Shown here piece after piece: positions 39,907-48,800 of a stretch of DNA of 64,000 nt. The notes under the pieces were generated by a model. The model did not search any database, was not told the DNA's origin, and saw only the letters and a list, made by a program, of their open reading frames with translations. The translations under genes were made by a program, and so were the position numbers. Source of the DNA: Massilia oculi (GTDB lineage: Bacteria; Pseudomonadota; Gammaproteobacteria; Burkholderiales; Burkholderiaceae_D). The number at the start of each line of letters is the position of its first letter. Position 1 is the stretch's first letter. The stretch lies in assembly GCF_003143515.1 (NCBI RefSeq), contig NZ_CP029343.1, positions 620,001-684,000 on the forward strand, read 5' to 3'.

Positions 39907-42258
39907 ATGGCAAATCCAAAACTGCTCGGCGCCCTGTGCGCCCTCACCTTCTGCTCCACGCTCCAGGCCCAGACGCTGGCGCTCGACATCCCTGCGGGAG
40001 AGCTCAAGAGCGCGCTCGACCAGTACGCGCAGCAGACCGGCGTTCAGCTGTTGTACCGGTCGAACGATGTGCAGGCGCTGCGCAGCAGCGGCGTGCGCGG
40101 GCAGATGCCCCCTGCCGAGGCGCTCGAGGCGCTGCTGGCCGGTACCGGTCTGAGCGTACGGCGCGACGGCGACGCCGTGCTGATCTTTCGCCCCGCGACC
40201 GGCGCCGCCCAGAAAGCGGCAAGCACCGGGACGGAACTGAACACCGTCACCGTGACCGCACAAAAACGCGCCCAGCCGGCGCAGGACGTGCCGATCGCCA
40301 TGACCGCCCTGTCGGCCCGTACACTCGACGCGCACCGGGTCCAGGGTCTGCAGGAACTGTCGCGCCTGACGCCGGGGCTGCTGGTGTCGGCCTTCAGCCA
40401 GGCCAATCCGACCATCGCCATCCGCGGCATCAGCAATACCTTCTCCCAGATCGGCGTCAACAAGCCGGTCGGCGTGTTCGTCGACGACGTCTTCATTCCC
40501 CGCAATAGCGCCGCCAGCTTCGAATTGTTCGACCTGGAGTCGATCGCGGTGCTGAAAGGGCCACAGGGCACGCTATTCGGCCGCAACGTCACCGGCGGAG
40601 CGATCGTGATCAATACCCGGCGTCCGGATCCGGAGCGTTTCGCGCTGGAGGGCGAACTCATTGCCGGCAACTATGGCGAGCGCCATGCCAAGGGCCTGGT
40701 CAACGTGCCGCTTGGCGGCGAGGCGGCGTTCAAGCTGTCGGCTTCCAGCCGCCGGCGCGACGGGCTGGGGCGCGACCGCCTGAGCGGACGTGAACAGGAC
40801 GACATCGACAGCCAGAACCTGCGCGCCCAGGCGCTCGTGCGCCTTGCCCCTGGCCTGAACGCCACCTTCGGCGCCGACTACGGCGAGGACGACAACGGCG
40901 GGCGCACGCTGTCGTCCGATACCCTGGGCAACGACGGCGACGTGCGCACCTCGGAACTTGGCGTCGCACAGGAGTTCCGCCGTACGATCAAGGGCGCCTC
41001 GGCGCGGCTGGTGTGGCGTCTGGACGCCGGCGAGCTGACCTCGATCAGCGCCTGGCGCAAGTCCGTCTCCAGCGAAGACTATTCCGGGGTTGGCGCCAGC
41101 TACACCCTGCTCGCCAGCGGCAGCCAGAGCGTCACCAGCGACGCCGACGACATCGACACCTTCTCGCAGGAGCTGCGCTATGCCAGCCCAAATTGGGCGC
41201 GCGGCAACATCGTTGCCGGCCTCTACTTCGCCGAGGAGGACGGCTGGCGCCGCCTCGCCGTGCGTGGCCTGGCGGCACGCACCGGAGCACTGGCCAGCGC
41301 CACCGTCGCCGAGCAGCAGGTCGACAGCCGCAGCGTCGGCGTGTTCGCCGACGGCGTGCTGCACCTGACGCCGGCCCTCGACCTGACCATGGGCGCGCGC
41401 TACACGCGCGACCGCAAGCGCGCCAGCCTGACGCGCAGCGACCTGGTCCGTCCGACAAGCGGTTTCAGCGTGGACGACCTGAGCCGAAGCTGGAGCGAAG
41501 TCACCCCGCGGGCGGTGCTGGCGTGGCGTCCGCGCGCCGGCCTGATGACCTACCTGAGCGCCACCCGCGGCTTCACCAGCGGCGGGTTCAACGCCGACGC
41601 CGCGAGCGCGGTAGCATTCCGCGCGCCGTTCGACCCCGAGACAGTCGACAACTATGAAGCAGGTATCAAGTCGCAATGGCTGGAAAATCGGATGCGCATC
41701 AATACTTCGCTGTTCCGGATGAAGTACCGCGACAAGCAGGAGCTGGTCAACAATACCCTCACCGGCATCCTCTCCATCTTCAACGCGGGCAAGGCCACCG
41801 TCAACGGCGGCGAGATCGAACTGGCCTGGAAACCGGCCCCCTGGCTGGATCTGTCTGCCAACCTCGCCTACCTGGACGCGCACTACGACCATTTTGCGAT
41901 CGGCAATATCAACAATAGTGGCAACCCCATGTCGAACTCGCCGCGGCGCCAGGCCGGCGTTGCGGCCGATCTGCGCTACCCGACGTCGTTCGGATACCTG
42001 GTCGGCGCCGCCAGCTATGCCTGGAAAGACAGCTACAACACCGGCGCGGCCAACGACCCGAACCTGCAGCTTCCAGGCTTCGGACTGGCCAACCTGTCGG
42101 CCGGCGTCGAGTCGCCGGACGGCAGCTGGCGCGTGCTGGCATGGGTGAAGAATGCCAACGATACCGAATACCTGCTGACCCGCTCGACGCAGGTGGTGCG
42201 CGCGCGCTACGCCGGCGAGCCGCGCACCTTCGGCCTGAGCCTGACGGGCCGCTTCTGA
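39907..42258 (+). CDS. TonB-dependent transducer (STN domain) outer membrane receptor
   Basis: 783 residues. Signal peptide (LLGALCALTFCSTLQA), then an STN signalling domain (about 25-95; LDIPAGELKSALDQYAQQTGVQLLY), the plug (VPIAMTALSARTLDAHRV, VGVFVDDVFIPRNSAAS, LKGPQGTLFGRNVTGGAI) and a 22-strand-type barrel with the final Phe in FGLSLTGRF. The STN domain contacts FecR, so ligand binding should switch on its own operon. ATG 39907 has AGGA eight bases upstream; ATG 39889 is possible. The ligand is unknown; the plug style is that of FecA-like and Caulobacter-type organic-nutrient receptors. Confidence 0.92.
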   Translation: MANPKLLGALCALTFCSTLQAQTLALDIPAGELKSALDQYAQQTGVQLLYRSNDVQALRSSGVRGQMPPAEALEALLAGTGLSVRRDGDAVLIFRPATGAAQKAASTGTELNTVTVTAQKRAQPAQDVPIAMTALSARTLDAHRVQGLQELSRLTPGLLVSAFSQANPTIAIRGISNTFSQIGVNKPVGVFVDDVFIPRNSAASFELFDLESIAVLKGPQGTLFGRNVTGGAIVINTRRPDPERFALEGELIAGNYGERHAKGLVNVPLGGEAAFKLSASSRRRDGLGRDRLSGREQDDIDSQNLRAQALVRLAPGLNATFGADYGEDDNGGRTLSSDTLGNDGDVRTSELGVAQEFRRTIKGASARLVWRLDAGELTSISAWRKSVSSEDYSGVGASYTLLASGSQSVTSDADDIDTFSQELRYASPNWARGNIVAGLYFAEEDGWRRLAVRGLAARTGALASATVAEQQVDSRSVGVFADGVLHLTPALDLTMGARYTRDRKRASLTRSDLVRPTSGFSVDDLSRSWSEVTPRAVLAWRPRAGLMTYLSATRGFTSGGFNADAASAVAFRAPFDPETVDNYEAGIKSQWLENRMRINTSLFRMKYRDKQELVNNTLTGILSIFNAGKATVNGGEIELAWKPAPWLDLSANLAYLDAHYDHFAIGNINNSGNPMSNSPRRQAGVAADLRYPTSFGYLVGAASYAWKDSYNTGAANDPNLQLPGFGLANLSAGVESPDGSWRVLAWVKNANDTEYLLTRSTQVVRARYAGEPRTFGLSLTGRF

Positions 42259-43538
42259 TGGCGGCGCCGAACGACCGACGTCGCCTGCTGCTGGGCGCGC
42301 TGCTGCCATTGGCGCTGGGCCCATCGGCGCGCGCCGCGCCCGCAGCGCCCGCTTCCGTCCCTGCGCCCGAGCGCGCGGGTGCGGCGCTTGCGCCATGGCA
42401 GCCCGGCTGGCTCGACATCCACCACATCGCTACGGGCCGTGGCAACGCCACCCTGGTCATGCTGCCTGACGGTACCAGCATGCTGATCGACGCCGGCGCC
42501 TCGTTCAACGAACCCGAAGTGTCGGTGGCGCCGCGCCCCAACGCCAGCCGCCGTCCCGGCGAGTGGATGGGGCGCTACGTGCGACGTCATCTGGGGCGCG
42601 CCGGCCTGGAGGGCCTGGACTACCTGCTTACTACCCATCTGCACCCGGACCATACCGGCGACGCCGACGCGGCGACACCGCTGGCGCCTGACGGCGCCTT
42701 CCGGCTGAGCGGCGTGACCGACGTGGCGGCCCAGATCGCGATCGGCACCGTGGTCGACCGAGGCTATCCGGACTACGATTTCCCGGCCCGGATCGCCGCG
42801 CCGTTCGCCGACAACTACCGCGCCTTCATTGCGGACAGGCGTAAGGCGGGGCTGCGCGTCGAAGCTTTCCGGGTGGGCAGTAACGAACAGTTCGCCGGAC
42901 GCGCCCACCGCGCTACCGCGAGCAGCTTCGAGGTGCGCAATATCGCCGCCAATGGCGTGGTATGGACGGGGACTGGCAGCGCCACCCGTCAGTTGTTCCC
43001 GCCGCTAGAAACGCTGGCGCGCGCCGACTGGCCGAGCGAGAACGCGTGCTCGGCGGCGATCCGCATCGCCAGCGGACGCTTCCGCTATTTCACGGCGGGC
43101 GACCTGACCAGCTACACGCACGATGGCGCGCTACCCTGGCACGACGTGCTGGGCCCGGCCGCACGCGCGGCGGGGCCGGTATCGGTGGCGACGGCGGACC
43201 ACCACGGCATGTTCGATGGCTTGAACCCCGAGGTCGTGCGCACACTCAGGCCGCGGGCCTGGGTGATCCCGTCATGGCACATCGCGCATCCCGACATGCT
43301 GCAGCTTGAGCGCATGTTCAGCGAGCGACTGTACCCGGGGCCGCGTGCAGTATTCGCCACCACCGTGATGCGCGAAAACCTGCTGGCCAACGGTCGCCTG
43401 ACGCGCAAATTGCACAGCCACGACGGCCATGTGGTGGTACGCGTGGCGCCAGATGGCGAAAGCTTCTACGTGGCGGTGACAGACAATGGCGCCGAAGACG
43501 ACAAGATCAAGCTGGTGACTGAGCAATTCATGGTCTGA
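42258..43538 (+). CDS. Exported metallo-beta-lactamase-fold hydrolase
   Basis: 426 residues. An Arg-rich signal (DRRRLLLGALLPLALGPSARA), Tat-like, exports it. The MBL fold carries the metal motif THLHPDHTGD, plus TSMLIDAGAS before it and TADHHGM and WHIAHPD later, as in ComEC-like extracellular hydrolases. It could release the nutrient that the receptor takes up, for example from a phosphoester or lactone. Its ATG overlaps the receptor stop by one base (TGATG), so they are made together. No closer assignment can be made. Confidence 0.85.
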   Translation: MAAPNDRRRLLLGALLPLALGPSARAAPAAPASVPAPERAGAALAPWQPGWLDIHHIATGRGNATLVMLPDGTSMLIDAGASFNEPEVSVAPRPNASRRPGEWMGRYVRRHLGRAGLEGLDYLLTTHLHPDHTGDADAATPLAPDGAFRLSGVTDVAAQIAIGTVVDRGYPDYDFPARIAAPFADNYRAFIADRRKAGLRVEAFRVGSNEQFAGRAHRATASSFEVRNIAANGVVWTGTGSATRQLFPPLETLARADWPSENACSAAIRIASGRFRYFTAGDLTSYTHDGALPWHDVLGPAARAAGPVSVATADHHGMFDGLNPEVVRTLRPRAWVIPSWHIAHPDMLQLERMFSERLYPGPRAVFATTVMRENLLANGRLTRKLHSHDGHVVVRVAPDGESFYVAVTDNGAEDDKIKLVTEQFMV

Positions 43539-44404
43539 CAAAAAAAGCCGAAGGATAAGGGCGCTAGTCATGCAGGCACAATATCGCGCAGCCAGCATGC
43601 CGGAGCGTCTCTCCTGGCTTGCAACCGAAACTCGCGTTATCCGTCTGCCTTACGGCTGACGGATGTTTTGCCGTCGCCGCTGCAAACCAGCGTGCGTTGT
43701 TGGTCGACGCCCGATACGAACGACCCACGCTTCACAAACGCGCTGGGGAGGTGCATGGCATGCGGCGGCACGAAGCGTTCCCGGGCTCGCGCGACATTGT
43801 CATCAGACTGAAACAGGACACGGTCGGGTGAACCTTGAATGTCAGCCTTTCGGTAAACGCGAAGAGTTTGCGCGATGATCTTTCCCGGAGACTTGTCACG
43901 AGGTGCGCCCGCAACAACCGTGATTGACCATTCCAGCATTTACGCAACTAAAGGAAGTATCATGTCCATTCAGCATGTTGAACGCCGCGTCCATCAGGGA
44001 CCTGTCGCCGCCGGTACGCAGCACCTGGCGCACGTGATCAAGCAAGGCCTGCTCATACGGCATTCAGCCGGGACGGTCGGTGCGAGCGGGTTCCTGAAAT
44101 CGAATGCGGTCGGCAGTAGCATCATCCAGCGCGTCCTGTCGGGCAGCGCGCTTCGCGTCGACGATAATCAGGCCTTGGAGAGACAACCGGCTGCTTTCAA
44201 CGCTCGAGAGCGCGAACACCTATTCGGACCGGGATGCGGCTTGGTGGATCTGCCGCTGCTGGCATCTACGACGACGACAGGAACACGGGCGTGGACCCTG
44301 CATCGGCGCATGGCAGACCGCCGATCCTCCTCCAGGCTGAGCGATTCCAAATTACATACCTGCCAACAAGGCATTGACTTGCCGAGAAGAAGTAGGCAAC
44401 GCAA
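43539..44404. other. Stretch without a supported gene
   Basis: About 870 bases after the hydrolase. The only ORF with a good ribosome site (AAAGGAAG, five bases before ATG 43962) runs to 44408 and has 148 residues (MSIQHVERRVHQGPV...) of odd composition with no known motif. I treat it as unproven. The rest of the stretch has broken frames on both strands, consistent with decayed DNA. Confidence 0.4.
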
Positions 44405-44817
44405 CTAGACAGACCAGCGCAAGCGCTGGTAGCGGTTGTCCTGGCGCCCGGTCGTCAGGCCGCCGTCGACGGTGACACGCTCCCTGGCGCGCCAGGTCAG
44501 CGTGCCCATGACGCCGACCACATCGATGTTGTCGACCTCGAGCGATAAGATCGTGTCCACCAGGCGCTGGTTGCCGCTATTGACATCCTCGGGATGCCGT
44601 CGCTCAATACCTTGATGCCGTTGATGCCGACCTTTTTCTCCTCGATCTTGTCGGAGCCGGGCGTGTCGGCCGAGGTCACGACGGTGGACCAGCGCAGTGC
44701 GCCGTCGTTGCGCTGGGCGCTGACGCGGGCCTCGCCCGTGGCGATGACCCGCCCGGCGGCGTGGGCAGACAAGGGCATGGCGCAGGCCAGAGCCGCCGGC
44801 AGGGACTTCTTTTTCAT
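44405..44817 (-). pseudogene. Decayed TonB receptor, signal peptide and plug fragment
   Basis: A signal peptide (MKKKSLPAALACAMPLSAHA) and the start of a plug (GINGIKVLSDGIP) are followed, one frame away, by EDVNSGNQRLVDTILSLEVDNIDVV, then barrel-like residues and a stop at 44405. The core NGIKVL.DGIP.-VNSGNQR matches the fragment at 36.3-37.05 kb almost exactly. Most of the plug N terminus and the barrel are missing. Confidence 0.65.
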
Positions 44818-45132
44818 GTTGTAAACCTCGTGGAGTCAGCAAGCACGGCACGGACGACCGGGTGCAAGGGTGAGCGGCGCCCTGTGGCGCCAGTGAGGAT
44901 GACGCATTCTCGGAGACATTGCCACGGTTCATCTCCACCCTTGGACCCACGCGCGATGGCGGATTTCGGCGGCCCCTTCGTCTTTCCAGTGGCGGTCACC
45001 CACGACGCATGCTGGACCGCATCGCTTCAAAGCGACGTCGCCGCGCTGGATCATGGCGACATGCCACTCGTCCCTTGATGATAACGATTTGAACCGCATG
45101 ACACATCAATATCGCGCGATGCAGGTGGCCCC
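44818..45132. other. Intergenic region upstream of the first OmpR-type regulator
   Basis: No ORF with a plausible start is found here. It contains the promoter regions of the regulator at 45133 and of the decayed receptor. I see no clear dyad, repeat or hrp-type box. Confidence 0.4.
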
Positions 45133-45813
45133 ATGAATGTCGCCTGCTGCATCCGCACGGATGCGATACGCCGCCAGTTTCAGGACGCACTGCGTCGCCA
45201 CCATGTCGACGTCCTGAGCATCGCCGGAGAACCCGCGGCCCCGGTATGGCGTTACCCCGGACCCGAGCTTGTCATCGTCGAGCTGCAGCGGCACGCGGAC
45301 GACGTTTCCCTGTTCACCTGGTGCAAACGCTACTTCGCCGCCGACACGCCGATGCTCGCGATCGGCAGCGCCATCGCGCCGGTGCGTGTGGCGCGGGCTT
45401 TCGACAGCGGCATCGACGACTTCTGGGATTGTCCGCTCGACCAGACCGAGCTCGACGCCAGGTTACGCGCCCTGCTGCGCAGGCACCGCCTGCCGGCGGT
45501 GCACCACCTCATCGAGCACGAAGGATTCGTGCTCGACCGCACGACCGGTGGCGTGCGCGACCGCGGCCGCGCGGTCGAGCTGACGACGCGCGAGTTCGCC
45601 ATCGCCTGGCTGCTGTTTTCGGCGCCCGGCAGGTTCGTGGCGCGCGCCGAGATCTGTGCCGTCCTGCAGGATGCGGCCGGCGTGATTGCCGACCGCACCA
45701 TCGAGCAGACCGTCCAGAAATTGCGCACCAAACTGGCGCTCGGTCCGCAGCGCGGGGCGATGCTGCGCGGCGCCGGAATCCGGGGCTACCGCTTGATGCC
45801 GACAGCCCCATGA
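45133..45813 (+). CDS. OmpR-type regulator with degenerate receiver
   Basis: 226 residues. The N-terminal half is receiver-like in length, but its key residues are altered: the acidic pair near residue 8 is absent (NVACCIRTDA) and the acceptor position reads VIVEL, Glu in place of Asp. The C-terminal winged helix is intact (about 125-223; VELTTREFAIAWLLFS, ADRTIEQTVQKLRTKLAL, GYRLMP). It is probably independent of phosphorylation. OmpR-type regulators such as HrpG control type III secretion in plant pathogens, and the gene next door is the large effector-like gene. A paralogue lies at 51.7 kb. Convergent with the large gene. Confidence 0.85.
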   Translation: MNVACCIRTDAIRRQFQDALRRHHVDVLSIAGEPAAPVWRYPGPELVIVELQRHADDVSLFTWCKRYFAADTPMLAIGSAIAPVRVARAFDSGIDDFWDCPLDQTELDARLRALLRRHRLPAVHHLIEHEGFVLDRTTGGVRDRGRAVELTTREFAIAWLLFSAPGRFVARAEICAVLQDAAGVIADRTIEQTVQKLRTKLALGPQRGAMLRGAGIRGYRLMPTAP

Positions 45814-45891
45814 GCGCGGCGGCTGGCGCCCCGGGCAGTCAGACCGAACGCACGGACGCCGCGTCGCCGCGATCGGCGGGGAAGGTCTCGT

Positions 45892-48800
45892 TCAGCGCCT
45901 CTTCCATCCGGTCCAGGAAGCCGGCCTGGGGCTTGCCGTCCTGCGCCTCTCCCGACGTCCCTCGGCGACCGAACGCAGGTAACCGGCAATGACCGGACGC
46001 AGGCGCTCGCTCAAGGCCGCCGACTCCTCGGCGCTGAGGTTGCAGTCCCTGGTCAGCACCGCCAGTACCGAGCCGCTCTGGTTGGCATCATAACCGTCGA
46101 CCGCCTCGCCCAGCACCTTGCCTGCGATCTGCGCGATCTGCCGGTCGCCCGACTCCAGCAGATCCCTGAAGCCGGTGCGATCCTTGTATTCGAGCGTGAC
46201 CCGGCCGTCGCTGATGCCCTGGCTGGCGGCCATCACCTCGTCGTAGCTGTGGTGACGCTTCTGGCCCACCAGTGCGGCCAGCATCACGACACGCATGAAT
46301 TCCAGTGACGGCAGCTCCCCGGGGTCGGCTTTCAACTTGTCCATGGCATGGATCAGCGCATCCTTGTACAGGTTCAGATAGCCCAGCGTATGGCCGCTCA
46401 TCCCGCCGACGATCGGCCGGTGGTTCGCATGCGCGCTGCGATACCAGCTCTCGTGACTGCGCAGGAAGTCCTCGCGCAGCTCGACATAGTTCTTGCTGAC
46501 CATCGAACCGTCCGGGCGCGGCACCTGCACGACGTCCGTGTCGTGCTCGTGGCGCATCTGCTTTTTCATGTGACGAATGTAGCGGTCTGCCGCCTCCTGG
46601 GGCGTCTGCAGCACATTGCCGTGCACGCCGGCGACATTCATCATGCCCTCCTTGCCGTGCAGGTGCGCGTCCTCCCACGGAATCGCCGCGATGTCGCCAT
46701 AGACCTCTTTCCTGTCGTCCTCCGAAAGACGGTTCCACAGCTTGTCGATATCCGAGCCGTCCTTGCTGACATCGCTGTAATCCTTGCTGGAGTCGCCGTA
46801 GTCCTTGCGAATCCTGTCCCACAAGGCAAAACTCGTCGTGTACAGCTTGAGCTTGCTGGCGTCCGTGGCCTGCGACTTGTCCAGATGCTTCTGCAACTGG
46901 CGCTTGATCGCCACATGCATCGTCGGCGACAACTCCTCCCAGTCCGCCTCGGCCACGCCGACACCGAGGTTGCTCTGGTTGTTCAGCGCAACCAGGCTGC
47001 CATCTGGCGTCAGGTAGTCGCGCATGGGCTTGAGCATCTGATGGCCGAGCTCGCCTGGCCCGGCCTTCAGGGCACGGCGCGGGTCGCGCGTGATGGTGCT
47101 CAGGTGATAGATCCAGTACTCGAAGGAATTCACGTCCTTGTCATGGTACTCGGACGAGCCGCCGAAATACGGCTTCTGGCCGAACAGCATCTTGACCAGC
47201 TTGATCTGCAGTTGCTGCTCGGGGCTGAGCGGCTTCGACGCCGCATTGCGCAAGGCGTTGATGGCCTTGTCGCTGCCCTCGGCGTTATTGAAGAAGGTCT
47301 CGAGCACGTCCTTGTCGTAGTTGGGGCGCAACTGCTCTTTCAGGTACAGCAGGCGGGCCTTGCGCAGGTCGCCCTTGACCGGATCGGCCAGCGTCTCGTC
47401 ATCGAGCGTCAACGGCAATCCGGACGCGGCGCCGGCACCGTCCAGCATCTGGTGCACGAGCTCCACGATCTTCTTCATGCGGGGAAGCTCGATCATGTGC
47501 TCCAGCGCGAGCTGCAGCTTTTCTTCCAGATACATATTCATGTCCAGCATCAGGTTGGAGGCCAGCCGGCGCATCGCGGACGTTCCCGCTTGATGGCTGT
47601 ACGACGTCGCCAGCACCGTCGAATCGACCCCATCCGGCCGCAGCCCCCAGGCCAGGCGCTGGCTGTCCTTGGACAGCGAGGTACGGTTGGCCGTGACGGG
47701 TCGCTTGCGCTGGAAGGCCACCTGATGGCGTGCCTGGCGCGCAATACCGCGCGACGCGCCGCCGTCGGGCGTGCGCGTCCGGTACGACTGCTCGGTCAGC
47801 GTGCGGGTGGGATGCAGCCGGACCGGCGACCTGCCGGCGCGCGACGCCGGTCGGGTATCGGGGGACGACTCCCGGTCCGGTCCGTCGGCGACATCGAGCA
47901 GCATCTTCAGGCGCGCGTCAACCTGCCCCATCAGTCTGGTATTGCGGGCCTTGGCCTTCGGCCCACTGAACCAGCGCTGGCCGGCGTAATCTGTAACCGC
48001 CTTGCGCGCGGAATACAGGTAGTTGGCCTTCATCATCTCGGTGAAATTCGGACGGCCTTCGCGCCGGGTGAAGAACTCGCGCCGTACGCGCGATGCATTC
48101 ACCGTTTGCGGGCCGGCCCAGGCGCCGAGCAGCGCAGCGGCCAGGAAGGGTACACCGACGCCCATCATCACGTGCGAGAACGTCCTGGAGGCATCGTTCG
48201 GCCCCTCGCCTGGCTTGCACGCGAACTGGTCCTCGTTGAGCCTGCGCGCCAGCCCAACCGCCGCCTGCAACAGGAAAAAGAAGCCGCTGCCGCCGACCGC
48301 CATGAACGTAGCGCGGGCGTACTGCACGACCAGCGCGGGCACCACATGCCCCGGCATATTCCAGCGCATTCCCGCCAGGTCCTTGATGTTGCCCAGTACC
48401 CCGCGCTTACCCTGCAGAAGCCTCTCGACCGACAACTTGGCCGGCTCGGACAGATTGCTGAAATCCCAGGTGCTCAAGGCCTTGTCGAGCCGGTGTCCGC
48501 GCAATTCGGACAGCAGCGTGTGGATCCGCGCAGCCGCCGTCTCATTCGCCATGACGGGCGTCAGTCTGGCGGCGGCGAGGATGGCGTCGCCCGGCACCGC
48601 CCCAGGGGCGCCCGGGCGCACCCGCAGCGTCTGCAGCAGGCAATGCTCGAACGGCGTCAGCGAGGCGGCGCGGCGTTCGTCCAGTTCGGCCACGTCCTCC
48701 ATGCCGGCGTTGCCGCGCCAGCCGTCCAGATTGAGCGTGCTGGTACGGGACTTCGCCTCGAGCCGGCTGCGCACCGCGCTCTCCGACGCCGACAGTGGCT

